64,000 nucleotides of DNA. Origin: Choricystis sp. odSpoLacu1 (taxonomy: Eukaryota; Chlorophyta; Trebouxiophyceae). Below, piece after piece: positions 38,816 through 50,793 of the stretch. The DNA is taken from assembly GCA_958009055.1 (NCBI GenBank), contig OY253655.1:124001-188000 (forward strand), in the 5' to 3' direction. A program made the translations under genes and the position numbers. Below the pieces are notes generated by a model. It searched no databases. It was given only the letters and a program-made list of their open reading frames with translations, and was not told where the DNA came from. The first letter of the stretch is position 1. Every line of letters starts with the position of its first letter.

Positions 38816-40117
38816 TCACACCCGCTCCAGCAACCGGTCACACTTGCCCGCCAGCACGTCCAGCGCGCGCGTCACCAGCGTCGCGGGCGGCAGCGCCCCA
38901 ACACTCTCCACCGCAAAAATAAAGTGATCCTTGACACGCCGCACCTCCAGCGCACCCTCATACGGTGGCTCCCCACTCAGTCGCCTCGCCTTTTCCAGCA
39001 GGTTTTCCGCGCCGCGCGCAGGGGAGGCCACGACTGCCCGCCGCGCGCCGCCCGCCCCCTCCACCGCCACCAGCCCCGGCAGCTCGGCCGCCAGCTTGTC
39101 AGCTGCATCCCCTGTGATGGGGGCGGTGATGGATAGCTCGGGTTGGAGGCGGTACCAGGCGGTGGCGACGGGGGACCATTTCGCGTGGTCGCCGCCGACG
39201 CCGACGATCGCGTGGCACTCGCACTCCACTGCTTGCCCCGGGACGAGGCGCACCAGCAGGATGTCGTCGTGCACGGGGGACGCGCCGGCGGGGAGGCGGG
39301 CGGCTTGGTTGGCTGCAAAGGCGGCCCCGGTCTCTGCGGGCATGGCGGAGCCCTGAGGCAGCCACTCCAAACCACCACTCGTGACGCGGTCACCGATCAG
39401 GCCGCCATCTGGACCCCGTCTGCAGGCCGCTTTCAAGCTGAACACCACCGTGTTGGCGTCGGTGGCAGGGTCGTTTTTGGAACGGGGGTCCAGGAGGGCA
39501 GCGTCGACCGCGAGAGGAACCAACCCCAGCCGGTGTGCCAAAATCTCGCACGCCACCACCGACGTGTTGTCCACCATGAACACGTGTTCGATGGCCACGG
39601 TGGGCACTTCGGACAGCAGGATGCGGCGCAGCGCGTTGGCGAGGGAGGCGTCGATGCCGACGACGTCAAACTCGACGGTCAGGCCGTCGGGGGGGGGGGC
39701 GGACGGCGTTGTCGCCGCGCGAGGCTGCGGCCCCGTCACCCTCACCCCCAGCCTCGCTTTAAAATCATCCAGCGACCACGAGTTGTCGACGCCGAGGGCC
39801 ATGTAGGCCAGGGCGGACGTGACGGTGTCGGTCTGTGTTGTTGAGTGGGGGTTGAGGGAGGGTGCGAGCCGTCCAATCTGCTGCGAAAAACTAAGCTCCC
39901 CCTCCGCCGCCTTTCTCTCCCTCCCGCCTCCCTTCCACACACACACACACTCTCACTCTCTCACATTCATGTTGATGTCAGGCCCACACGTGACGTGCGT
40001 GTGCTGCAGGCGCACCGCGTCGGGCAACCCCGCCGGCGCGCGGCCGGCCGCCGCGTCGCCCGCCGCCGACGGGGCGTCGTGCGGCGGGGCGGCCGCTTTG
40101 CGCGACTTGGGCGGCAT
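38816..40117 (-). CDS. RPAC1: RNA polymerase I and III subunit RPAC1 (AC40)
   Basis: Two exons, 40117-39965 and 39832-38816, encode 389 residues. Signatures of the alpha-like AC40 subunit are FDVVGIDASLANALRRILLSE, VPTVAIEHVFMVDNTS, the family-typical LAHRLGLVPLAVD, LLVRLVPGQAVECECHA and HAKWSPVATAWYRLQP. The HAKWSPV segment with VDNTS... LAHRLG separates AC40 from the Pol II paralogue RPB3. The protein dimerises with AC19 to nucleate assembly of Pol I and Pol III. The first exon is a low-complexity basic and Ala-rich extension starting MPPKSRKA. It is divergent with ALG7 over 213 bp. Confidence 0.92.
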
Positions 40118-40330
40118 GTGAGTGAGGGTGCAGCTGTTAGTACGCGCGGAGTAGGGGTGTGTGCGCCGCGGGGAAGACGGTGCAAAAAGAGAGGCCGGCA
40201 AGCCGGCGGTGAGGGACTGCCGATGCGCTCTCGACCGAAAAAGAAAAAACACTCGGCGCCATTCGTATTTGCTTCGCTCACTTCGGGCTCCCGCGCGAAA
40301 CGCGACCCCCCACACACTCGCCCAAGCCAC

Positions 40331-41403
40331 ATGCCGGCCTCCCCCAAAACCCCGCGCCGCGCGGGCAAGGCGCGGTCTGTGTCCACCCCTCCCTCCCCCT
40401 CCGACTCGCGCCCGCTCGTCGTCTCTGCCCTGGCCCTGGCCGCCGCAGCCGCCGCCCTCATCCCCGCCGCCTTCATCAACGACCACGCCACCCAGCGCGC
40501 GGTGGCGGTGTCCGCCCTGGTGTCGGCGGCGGGGTTCTTCGCGACGCGCGCGCTGATCCCAGTGGTCGCAGCGCGCACCCTGGCGGCCGGCCTGTTTGGG
40601 ATGGACATCAACAAGAAAGGTAGGGGTGAGAGTCTGTGGAGGAGGCGCGAGTAACTGTGGGGAGGAGAGAGAGGGCAGAGGGAACCCCGCGACACAACAG
40701 CACCTCATCGCGCGGTTTTCGTCTCAACCCACCCCCAGGCACCAAAGCCGGCGAACGCCGCATCCCGGAAGCCGCCGGCCTCGCCCCGGGCGCCGTCTTC
40801 CTGGCCTGCCTGGCCGTCTTCCAGCACCTGCACGGCCGCACCGGGGCGGGAGGGGGGCACCCCCTGCCAGACGCGTGGCACGTGGACTACAATGCCGCCC
40901 TGGCCGCCTGCGCCTTCATGCTCCTCCTCGGCTTTGCGGACGACGTGCTCGACGTCCCCTGGCGCGTCAAGCTGGTGCTGCCGGCTGTCGCCTCCCTGCC
41001 GCTGGTGGTGGCGTACGGTGGCGGCACGGGCGTGGTGCTGCCCACACCGCTCGTCGCGCTCACCGGGTGGCCCGCCTACACCGACCTCGGCCCCCTCTAC
41101 CACCTCTACATGGTCGCCCTCGTCACCTTCTGCGCCAACGCCATCAACATCCTGGCCGGCGTCAACGGCCTGGAAGCCGGCCAGACGCTCGTCACGTGCG
41201 GCGCGGTGGGCGCTTTCAATGCCGCCGCCCTGGGCGCGGCCGCCGCGCGCGGCGCGGTCGGCGACGCGGACGGCCACCTGTTCTCCCTGTTCATTGTGCT
41301 GCCGCTGGGTGCGGTGACGGCGGGGCTGCTGTGGCACAACTGGTACCCGAGCGACGTGGTGCGTTGTTTGGAGGGGAGGGGAGAGAGGCGTCGTAGCACG
41401 CGA

Positions 41404-41436
<33 letters not shown>

Positions 41437-41876
41437 ACACACACACACTCACACACACACACACACTCACACACACACACACACGCACACTCACCACACA
41501 CCACCGCCCTTCCCTCCAGTTTGTCGGCGACACCTACACCTACTTTGCCGGCACCGCCCTCGCCGTCGCCGGCATCCTGGGCCACTTCTCGGAGACGCTG
41601 CTCGTCTTCCTGGTGCCCCAAGTCTTCAACTTTGTTTACTCCCTCCCCCAACTCTTCAAGATTGTGCCCTGCCCCCGCCACCGGCTGCCCAGGTTTGATG
41701 CCGCCACCGGGCTCCTGCACCCCACCCCCAACTGGAACCTGGTCAACCTGGCCCTCATTGTCGGAGGCCCCACCACCGAGCGCGGCCTGTGCGCGCGCCT
41801 GCTGGCGCTGCAGGCGGCGTGCTGCGCGGCCGGGTTTGGGTTGCGAGCCGCGCTGGCGGGCGTGTACAAAGGGTAG
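40331..41876 (+). CDS. ALG7: UDP-GlcNAc:dolichol-phosphate GlcNAc-1-phosphate transferase
   Basis: Three exons, 40331-40619, 40739-41358 and 41520-41876, encode 421 residues. The enzyme starts N-glycan precursor synthesis in the ER by moving GlcNAc-1-P to dolichol phosphate. Diagnostic segments are [18 protein letters not shown] (loop with Lys/Arg-Pro-Glu), [17 protein letters not shown] with the conserved DD pair, [36 protein letters not shown], and [13 protein letters not shown]. About ten membrane helices are present. The N-terminal 30 residues are basic and Pro/Ser-rich. Intron 2 is nearly all CA/CACT microsatellite. Confidence 0.95.
41402..41484 (+). repeat. CA-rich microsatellite in ALG7 intron 2
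   Basis: A compound repeat of (CA)n blocks broken by regularly spaced CT dinucleotides, about 80 bp, filling most of the 161-bp intron between donor 41359 and acceptor 41519. It is the purest simple repeat in the window and likely length-variable. Confidence 0.9.
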
Positions 41877-41881
41877 AGAGG

Positions 41882-41914
<33 letters not shown>

Positions 41915-42196
41915 TCGAGTGGCTGTGACAAACAAAAAACGCACCCCTTTTTTCCCTCACTTCTCTCTCTCCGTGTTTTAGCGGGGGGCTCTCTTGTGAC
42001 GGGAGTGACACGTGTAGTTTAATAGGAAAAAAACGAAATGGCCAGGGGAGGTGAAACAAAAAAAAGGCAGAGCGTTTTTCGCTTCCCCGCCCACGCGCGC
42101 CAACCCCCCCCCTCCCCCACTCAAAACCCGGGGTACGTACGTTTGAGATGGACAGAAAAGTGTTGTGTCCTTGTGTGTCTGGCCTCCCTCCCCCTC
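41877..42196. other. Convergent 3' intergenic region
   Basis: 320 bp between the ALG7 and GH31 stops, with GT/GA runs at 41882-41914. No gene seen. Confidence 0.4.
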
Positions 42197-45100
42197 TCAC
42201 TGCGAAAACTGAGACCCCTTCTTCGGCGGCGCGGGCGTGCCCGCTTCCGTGTCGCACTTGCACCCGCCGCAGCTCTTCTTGCAGTAGCCATACATGAACC
42301 CATCCCCACACTTGCCGAAGCCGGCTTGCTGGGGGCAGGTGAAGTCGGGGGTGGGGGCGACGTCGTCGCAGTCGCAGGCGGACGGGTCAAACTTGATCGG
42401 CCGTTTGGACGACGTGTCCTTGACGTGGCCGGCGCCGGTGCCGCTCCCGTCAAACGACACGCGCACGTCGGTGCCGCACTCCAGGGCGATGCGCAGGCCG
42501 CCCACACGCAGGGTGCCGGTGGCGTCGTCAAAGGAGACAAACTTGGGGGTGCGGGGGCGGGGGGCGCCGGCGCGCGGGACGAGCGTCACGCGCACGCTCG
42601 ACGCGCGCGCGGGGGCGACGCCCACAATCTTGACGTCGTCCAGGGTGGGCCAGGCCGGGAGGGAGGCCTCGCACGTGGCATCGTTGTTGAGGACGGGCCA
42701 CGTGATGCTGAAGGTGCCGGAGAAGGTGGCGGCGGGGGCGTCGTCGACGACGCGCAGCGCAAACGCGGCGCGCGACCCGGTGCGCGGGGGGCCCACCTCC
42801 ACGCTGTCGCCGTCGTCGTGGAACATGGACCCCGTGGCGGTGAGCACGCCGTCGGTGGGGGGGGGGGGGGGCCTCGCCGCAGCGCTGCCACACAGGGGCG
42901 CCGGGGCGAGGGAGGGCAGCCACGATCGTCAACGCCGACGCGCGCGCGGCGCGCGTGGTCAGGCCGCCCCCACCCAGCGGGATGATGGCGCCACCCGCGA
43001 TGTGGAGGGGGGGTGCATCCGTGAGGCCGACGTCCAGGGTGACGGTCTTGCCGCCGGTGCGGGCGTCGATGGTGGACCCGTCAAGGAGCGCGTGCCACGT
43101 GCCGCGCGGAAAGTAGGCGTCGACCGCGGTCCGCCCCCCCTTGAGCACGGGGGACACCAGCAACCCATCCCCAATCATGATCTGCTCGTAGGTGTTGGTC
43201 AGGTTGGCGTCGGCCGGCCAGCTGTAGAGCAGGGGGCGGGCGACGGGGCACCGCGCGCGCGCGCGCGTCGGCAAACGCGGTGTACAGGTGGGGCAACGCC
43301 TTGTAGCGCCAGGCGTACGCGTTCCTCGCCGCCTCCGTCACCTTGGGCCACCTCCAGAACTCTTGGTAGCCGTCGGCGTGGTGGTTGCGGGAGTAGGGGT
43401 ACCACGCGCCGAGCGCGGCCCAGCGCGAGCACAGCTCTTCCGACGCGTACTTCATGAAGCCACAGATGTCGGCCCCAACGAAAGGAATGCCCGCCAACCC
43501 CGACTGGAACAGCATGGGCACCGAGTTGCGCATGTCGTCCCACGTGGAGGCGGTGTCCCCCGTCCAGTGCGCCGCGACCGCGCCGGTGCCGAGGAAGGAA
43601 GAGCGCGTGAAAACAAAGGCGCGCTTGCCGGACAGGTTGCGCATGGCGGCGGCGGTGTGGATGGACTGGATGTGGCCGTACAGGTTGTGCACGTCGTACT
43701 CCAGCACGTCGCCGTGGTGGCGCGCGGTGACGGGCAGCGTTTTGTGGCCGAGCGGGGTTTCGTCTTCGCCATTGTTGATGGCGTAGGGAGGGGTGTACAA
43801 GCCGGGGGGCAGGGGCGGGTTGGCTTTGCGGCCGAGGGCGGTGGGCCCCGACTCGCAGACGAGCTCGCACACAAACTTGTTGTTGGGCGGGACGCGGCGC
43901 GTCGCTTTGCAGACATCCCCCGAACAGTAGTTGGACACTTCATTCATGTCCAGCCAGATGCCGTCCGGGTTGAGCCCCTCATCAAACATGGTCTTGATCT
44001 GGTCGCGCCACCAGGACGGGGCGGCCGGGTGCATGTAGTCGGGCAGGTGGGCTGCGCCCGGCCACAGTTGCGCCACGTAGGGTGACCCAGTCTGGTCCTT
44101 GACAAAAATGCCTGCCTTCATGCCAGAATCATAGGGGTCGTACCCTTTGGCGATGTGGATGACGGGGTCCAGGATGGGGACGAAGCGCTGGCCCGCGCCG
44201 TGCAGGCGCGACGTGAACGCGCGCATGCGGTCGGCCGGGAACTTTTCGCCGAGAGTAAAGTCTTGGTCGTTGTCCATGTACTGAGAGTCCGCCACAAACG
44301 TCTCCAGAGGCAGGGACGCGTTGGCGTAGCCGGAGACGGAGGTCTCGAACTCGTCGACCGACTGGTAGCCATATTTTGACTGCATCAGGCCGAGCGACCA
44401 GTAGGGGGGCAGGAACGGCCGCCCAACGATCTGCGTGATCTGGTCGTGCACGGCCAGGGGAGTGGGGCCGAGGAGAACGTAAAAGTCGAGCACGCCGCCG
44501 ATGACGCGGAAGGTGGCGGCGTCGGGGGAGAGGGTGACGTCCATGCCGTTGGAGTTGACGAGCAGGATGGCGTGCGCGCGGCCGTCGGGGCGGACGTCCA
44601 TGAGCACGGGCCAGGAGCCATACATGTTGGGGCCGGGGTAGGCGGAGGGGGAGTCGTGGTTCCACAGGGTGTGGGGTTTGCTGGGTGGGGAGTGGGGTGG
44701 GTGGGGGAGGGTTGGTTTTTGTTTTTGCTCCGCGACACACACACTCCCCCGTCTTCCTCTCTCTCCCCCTCTCATCTTACCCGTCCCTCGGCAGCACCAT
44801 GCCCGTCGTCGCCGTCGACTCGCCCAACCCGTACACGCTGGATGTGGGGGGCAGGGCCGTGGAGACCTCCAGGTACTGGTCCTTCAGCACGAGCCGCTTG
44901 CCGCTCGTGTCAAACAGCGGCACCCCTCCAGCCTCCCCCGCCCGCCGCACGCGCACAGCAAACGGGTCGGCCGCCGTCTCCAGCTCAAACAGGGGGTCGG
45001 CGGTGGCGTCATCGGGGGAAGGAGGGACGACATTTGTGAAAATGTCGCGCGGCACCTCCCACCTCCCCTTGGCGCTCAACCGCACGCGGGCGATGGAGGG

Positions 45101-45631
45101 CGTGATTTGGGCCAGGTTGACGTCCACCTGGTCCAGGTCGGCTCCCAGGTGGGGCTGGGTGGTGATGGAGGGCACGATGGTGGCGGTCGCGACCCCAGGC
45201 TCGGACTCAGAGGGGGTGAGGCTGCCGCCGACCAGGGCGAACGTCGAGGGGCACCGGCCGCACGATTCGTCGCAGTAGCCCGCCCACTCGGGCTTGGTGC
45301 AGTTGCCCCACAGGGTCTGGTGGGAGGGTGGGGGAGAGGGGAGGGCGTTGGGTGTAGTGAGCTAGATTAGATGTGAGCGCCGCGCGACGTCGAGCCCCAT
45401 GGCTTCCTCCCTCTTTTGCGCCCGCCGCCCCGCCGCCCTCTGTCGCGCCCTGCGTGCGTAACCGACCCCTGACCCTCTTCACTGCTCCCTCACCTGCTTC
45501 TTGCAGTCGTAGTCTTTGAACGGGCGGTCCAGGCAGCCCACGGGCGCGGGCTTGGGCGCGGCCGCGGCGCGCGGCGCGGCCGCGGCCAGCAGCACCGCGG
45601 CCACCGCGGCCAGGACGAGGTGCCGCGCCAT
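42197..45631 (-). CDS. Secreted GH31 alpha-glucosidase with N- and C-terminal ShKT domains (two frame breaks)
   Basis: Exons 45631-45494, 45316-44781 and 44680-42197. A signal peptide is followed by a six-Cys ShKT-like module (CLDRPFKDYDC ... CDESCGRC). The GH31 N-terminal beta-sandwich contains SSVYGLGE; the catalytic barrel has PPYWSLGLMQSKYGY, the nucleophile Asp of GIWLDMNEVSNY (about residue 468) and the acid/base Asp of AHWTGDTASTW (about 598). After the C-terminal beta-domains a second ShKT-like module closes the protein (CPQQAGFGKCGDG ... CKKSCGGC). The reading frame is interrupted twice, at a (GC)n run at 43252-43267 and at a run of about 16 G at 42857-42872; both sides of each break are clearly GH31 or tail sequence. 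Sequencing or assembly indels are the simplest cause; otherwise this is a young pseudogene. Neutral alpha-glucosidase versus alpha-xylosidase is not resolved. Confidence 0.85.
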
Positions 45632-46490
45632 GGTGGTGTGGTTGAAGGAGTGAAGAAGCGTCTGTGTGCGTGTGGGCGTGGGGCGAGGGTGAGGAGGAGG
45701 GCGCGGGGGAGGGATGCTTCTCTCGCGCGCCGCCATTCTCGTCTCTTCGCGCGCGCTGCCCGCGCGCGCCGTCCTTCACACGGCACGCAAGCCGTCCTGG
45801 AGAGTGGCGCTTGCCCAGAGCGGCGCTGCAGGAGCGAACGTTACCCGTCGAGAGGCGGTGGCGGCGGCGGGCTCTGTCTCCGCATGTTGACCTCAGCTCC
45901 CCAACCACCCTATGACGCGTGGGGGCCACATTCGACCACCCCCGCGCCTCCCCACCCAAGGCGGCGGTGCCAGCAAGGACTGCTGGATTCCCAACTCACC
46001 CGTCCACGCGGCGACGCGGGGCGCAGAGGGCGACACGGGCGGGGAGAAAGGGGGGGGGAAAGTGGGGAGAGAGAGAGAGAAACCGCTGTGTTTTTTTCAG
46101 AAGGAAAATAGAGGTCACACACGCACGCACGCTGGCACGCACACACACCTCACGTAACGAAGTTTTGTGGTGGCGCAGAGGGGGAAGAAAAAACAGGCAG
46201 GGCGGGGTGGGCGGGAGGAGAGAGAGGGGGCGCGGGTCGTTTGCTCCCGCGCGCTCTCGCCCGCGCGCCACCCTCCTGCCCGTCTTTCCTCCCGGTTCGC
46301 GTCCGACGCACCAGGCACACACCCGCGCAGAAGGAAGAAGGAAAAAAAGGTTTCAGAATGAAAAAAAAAAAAACGCGTATTAAGTGGAAGTAATATGGGG
46401 GGGGGCGTGAAACACCCCTCGATAAGAAAAGGGGGCAGCGCAATGAAGGAAAGGGGGGGCGGGAGCCTCCCTCTCCTCCCTCGCCACTCA
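45632..46490. other. Intergenic region between two same-strand glycosidase genes
   Basis: 859 bp containing the GH31 promoter and the beta-mannosidase 3' UTR. It has a GA run at 46068-46081, an ACGC/ACAC run at 46116-46147 and A-tracts at 46340-46375. No open frame with coding character was found. Confidence 0.4.
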
Positions 46491-49400
46491 TCACGGCGTC
46501 TTGCTGTACAGCGTGGCCCCATACTGCAGCGTGTCCGCCAGGCTCATGATGGTCAGGCTGGCCGCCAGGTCGGCCGCGGCCACGGGCGCGCCGCGGTTGG
46601 TGTCGAAAGTCATGACGCGCGGCTCCCACGGCAGCAGGGTGAACGCGTTGTCGTTGAACACGCCACCCAGGGGGGTGTCCAGGGCCACGTAGAGGGCGAC
46701 CCCGGTGGAAGCCAGGGTGAAGGTGACGCGGGTGGGGGAGGTCTGGGTGAATGCGGTGGCAGTCACGTTCGGGCGCGGGTTGACGGCCGCGTCCTTGAGC
46801 TCGCACAGCCACACGTCCGACGTCGAGTCCAGGTCGGCGGGGACGGGCCCCTTGCCCGCGTGGGGGGCAGCCCCCGGCAGGGCGACGAGCGGGGTGGGGG
46901 GCGGCGCGGGGGCGGGCGCGGGGGCAGGGGCGGCAGCCGCGCGCGGCGCGGGCGCAGCAGCAGAGGCGCCGTCGACGGCTTGCAAGGCATCAGGGGACGC
47001 GTCCAGCAGGGCGCCCGGGCCGCCAGCCGCCACGGCGGCCGCCAGCGCGTCCGCGAGGGCGGGGGGCGCGTCGGCGAGGAGCTCCGCCAACGTCGCGTCG
47101 TCCACCGCGGCAGCCCCAGCCACGTAGTCCGCCGCCAGGGCGGCGTCATCGACGGCGGCGGCGGCAGCAGCCAGGCGGCGGCGGCCGACCATGTAGCGGG
47201 GGGCGGGGGACGCGGGCTCAGCGGTGGAGGCAGCCGCAGCCGCGGCAGCGGGCGCCGCGGCAGCGTGCGCCGTCGCGCGCAGCCGCACGAACACGCGCCC
47301 CTTGTCGTGCCCTCCCGCGTCCGCCAGCAGGGCGTCCAGCCGCCGCCACCACAGTTTGACGGAGTCCAGGGGGCCCAGCTGGAAGGGGACGACCCGGGTG
47401 AGGAGGGGTTGAGAGGAGGCGGTCGACGCGAAATCAATCACTTCGACCGTCAGCGCGCCTTTCAACGGCGCGTTGACATCACTCGTCACCCACGCGTTGA
47501 CCCAGGAGTCTGCCGATCCAGACGCCAGCACGGGGGCAAAGAAGCGTTTCACGGCATAGTGCAGCAGGCGCCAGTGGCCTCCATAGTCGATGGACGTCCA
47601 CGAAAACCCGGGCCAAATGTCGTTGAGCTGCCAGTAGAGCACGCCCATCGTCTGCGCATCAGGGTCCGTCTTGATGCGGCGCCAGTAGGCGGACGCGGTG
47701 TCGTAGGACGCCGCCTGGTACACTTGGGTCAGGTAGATGAACTGCTTGAACAGGGAGGCTTGGGCAGAGGGGGGCGACCCGGGCGGCGCCTTGGGGGGCG
47801 GCACCTGGTAGTGGGACGCCATCTGGTGCAGCATGTCCTCCGTGTCCCCCGGGTGCCGCTGCCGGAACGCGGTCATGGGGGATGTGTAGTCCCAGTCCTG
47901 GGGCTCGGTCGCGTTTTCGTACACGACCCACGAGGGGAAGGACTGGAAGCCAAACTCGGACACAAACTTGGCGCGCGGGTAGGTCGACACATTCAGAGCG
48001 TTGTCTTTGGTCGTGTAAAAGTGGACGTCGCCCCGGCGGGAGTCGCCGACGTCGCCCCAGCGCTTGACGTAGAAGTCGCCGTCGTCGACGAGCGTGCCCT
48101 AGAAAGGGGGAGGGGTGGAGGTGTGGGTGGGGTGGGAAACAAACAAAAACAAAAAAGACGCTCTCTCTCTCTCCTCGCCTCCCCTCCAACTCACCTTGCT
48201 CGGCGACGAGTCGACATACGTCACCGTGGGTTTGACCGCCTGCAGCGCCCCCCGCACCGTGTCCACAAACAGGGCGGTGTAGTCGTTGGTGTAGAGCTCG
48301 CGGTTGGCGCGCGACTCGTTGTACCACCACACGGCCGCCTCGATCTCGTTGTTGCCGCCCCACACGGCCAGGGACGCGTGCCAGTTGAGGCGGCGGGCTT
48401 GGAAGGCCACCTCCTTGGAGACTTCAGCCAGGAAGGTGGGGTGGCGGGGGTACATGGCGCACGCAAACATGGCTTCCTGCCAGACGAGGACACCTGAGAG
48501 GAGGGAGGAAAGGAGAGAGCGTGAGCGCGAATGAAAAAAAGAAACGATACTCTCTGCCCTCCCCTCCCTCTCCCACACCATCCATCCACACCCCATACCT
48601 TTCTCGTCGCACGCGTCATAGAACGCGTCCTGCGGGTACAGCCCCCCCCCCCACACGCGCAGCATGTTCATGTTGGCGGCGACCGAGTCGTCGACCATCG
48701 CCCTGAGGTCGGCGGGCGTCGTTTTGGAGGCAAAGATGTGGAGGGGGATCATGTTGGACCCCTTGGCGAAGATGGGGATGCCGTTGACCTCAAAGTGGAA
48801 GGAGTCGCCATCGCGGCCGGCTCCCGGGCCGAGGGGGGTGCGGACGAGCGCGATGGCGCGCAGGCCGACGCGGCGCGCGACGGAGGAGGGGGCGGAGCCG
48901 TCGCCGGGGGCGTAGGTCACGCTGATATTGTACAACGGTTGGGCGCCGTACCCCATCGGCCACCACAGGTCGTAGGGTGGGGCCACGGTGATGTTGACGC
49001 GCAGCGTGGTGAGGCCGGTGGAAGGGAGGACGACGGGTGACGACGCAGACCACGCGCCGGACACGGTCAGCGTGCCTTTCTCGCCCGCGACCGGCGTCTC
49101 CACAAACGCGTCCACAGTGAGGGTGACGGGGCCGGCACCAGGCGTCGCGCCGTGGTGCTGCGCAATCGACGCGCCGCTCAGCTGGCCGGTCGAATACCCC
49201 TCAACTTTCACCCCTCCATAAATGCCAGACGGCGCAAACGCGGGCCCCCAGTCCCACCCAAAGTCGGACGCCGGCTTGCGCAGAAAGTTGTAGGGGGCGA
49301 CGGACTGGTAGGTCAGGATGGGGGCCGCGTAAGGGTAGGTCGCGTTGCGCGCAAACGCCTCCAGGATGGCGGGGGCGATGGTGATGGCCAGCGTGTTGGT

Positions 49401-50412
49401 GCCGGGGCGGAGGTGGGGCTTGACGTGCAGGCGGTGCTCGCTGAGGATGGAGGAGGGGTGGGGGGTGGGGAGGGTGAGTGGTGGGTGGAGAGGAGCCGCG
49501 TGCGCGCACCCTCCTTTCCACCCTCTCTCTCTCTCTTCTCACTCACCGGTGCGCGTTCTCCAGCTTGGCCACCGTCTTGCCGTTGAGGGACACGTCGGCC
49601 ACGGTGTCGACGCCCGTCAACACGAGGTCAACTGCAGCGTGGGCGAGGGTCGCGGCATTAACGGAGAACTCGCGGGCAAAGGTCCACGGCTGCTCTGCCA
49701 CCCAGCGGTACTCGAGCTCGTTGTAGCTGAAGTAAGGAGGAAGAGGGAGGAGGGGAGGGGGCGTCAGAGTCGGGCGCCGTGCTTCTCTCGTCTCTCACCA
49801 TTGCGGCGCGCGCGCGAGAGAGATCGCATGCCGCCCCCTGCGTGCGAAGCTTGCCGACGCTCGCCCGTCCCTCGGACGGGTGGCCACGTCAACCATCAGC
49901 TCGTAGATGACCACTGGCGCAGTCGGCAGTGTGCGAGGCGGCGGCGGGGAGCGGGTGCAGCGCCCGCGGCATGTCTCTGCGCAAAACGGCCTCTAATCCT
50001 CCCTCCCCACGCCGTAACGGTCGCGGTCCACCATCCCCCGCCTCCCCCCAACCACACGCACGAGGCGTGTTGTTTAGGGTCGGGCCAAGGACGGAGCAAC
50101 AGAGGGTGGAGGGGGGCGGGGGAGCACGTTGTTCCGCGCCCACGCGCGCGGGTCGCGCGCCCCCCATTTACCCTACCCTCTGTCGTTTCCCCTTCCCCAC
50201 ACTACTCACCGCCACAACGGGTCGCCCACGATGCCGGCATCCTCCAACGCTTCCAGCGCGTACTTGGGCAGGGACAGCTCGGCCAGGGACACGTTGCCGA
50301 CGGCGTTGGTCAGCGTCCAGGCGGCGTCGCCGGTCAGGTCCAGGGTGGAGGGAGTCGCCGCGGCGGCGGCCACGGCCAGGACGGTGGCCAGGGCCAGGGC
50401 ACGGGTCGCCAT
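46491..50412 (-). CDS. Secreted GH2 beta-mannosidase
   Basis: Five exons, 50412-50210, 49726-49547, 49440-48599, 48493-48195 and 48098-46491, encode 1,043 residues with matching phases. A signal peptide ([17 protein letters not shown]) precedes the GH2 sugar-binding domain ([50 protein letters not shown]). The catalytic domain shows [34 protein letters not shown], the acid/base Glu in VWGGNNEIE (about 457) and the nucleophile in [12 protein letters not shown] (about 556), then [16 protein letters not shown]. These are specific for beta-mannosidase within GH2. A low-complexity Ala/Pro/Asp insertion of roughly 120 residues (about 795-915) interrupts the C-terminal beta-domains. The enzyme would release mannose from manno-oligosaccharides made by endo-mannanases such as the one at 18.9 kb. 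Confidence 0.92.
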
Positions 50413-50793
50413 GGCTGGTGTGTGTGTGGTGTGTGGGCGGGCGCGTCTCTGAGAGAGGAGCGCCGCGCGAAGCAAAAGAAAAAACGCATGAGTGCGAACA
50501 AGCAAAAACACAAGGCTTTTCCTTTTTCCCTCTCTTCTGGCGTCCCCTCCCGCCGCCCACCCCTTCCCTCTCCCCTCAGACCACACAACCGCTCTCAAGG
50601 TGACTCTCAATGTGACAGTGTTGCTTTGCTCGGCGCAGCGGCGTGTGGGGAGGCCGTTTTTTGAGGGCCCCCGCCACGGTCCACATTCGTTTCGGCGTTT
50701 GGCAATCTGCCGCCCCGCCGCCCAGCCCGCCCCCCTCCCGCCTGCCCGCACACGCTTTCTGACCATGAGGGTGGTGCCCGCCTGTTTGAAAAC
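50413..50793. other. Divergent region
   Basis: 381 bp between the beta-mannosidase start and the first ATG of the VID27-like frame. If the VID27-like gene has upstream exons they would have to lie here; none with a clear splice pair was seen. Confidence 0.35.

Noticed and set aside
46395..48497. A 700-residue plus-strand open frame
   Set aside because: It is the antisense shadow of the beta-mannosidase gene, which has full family motifs and splice sites.
49860..49940. A coding-like VIYELMVDV stretch in intron 1 of the beta-mannosidase gene
   Set aside because: The family alignment runs directly from DPLWR to YNELEYRW across the flanking exons, so there is no place for it.
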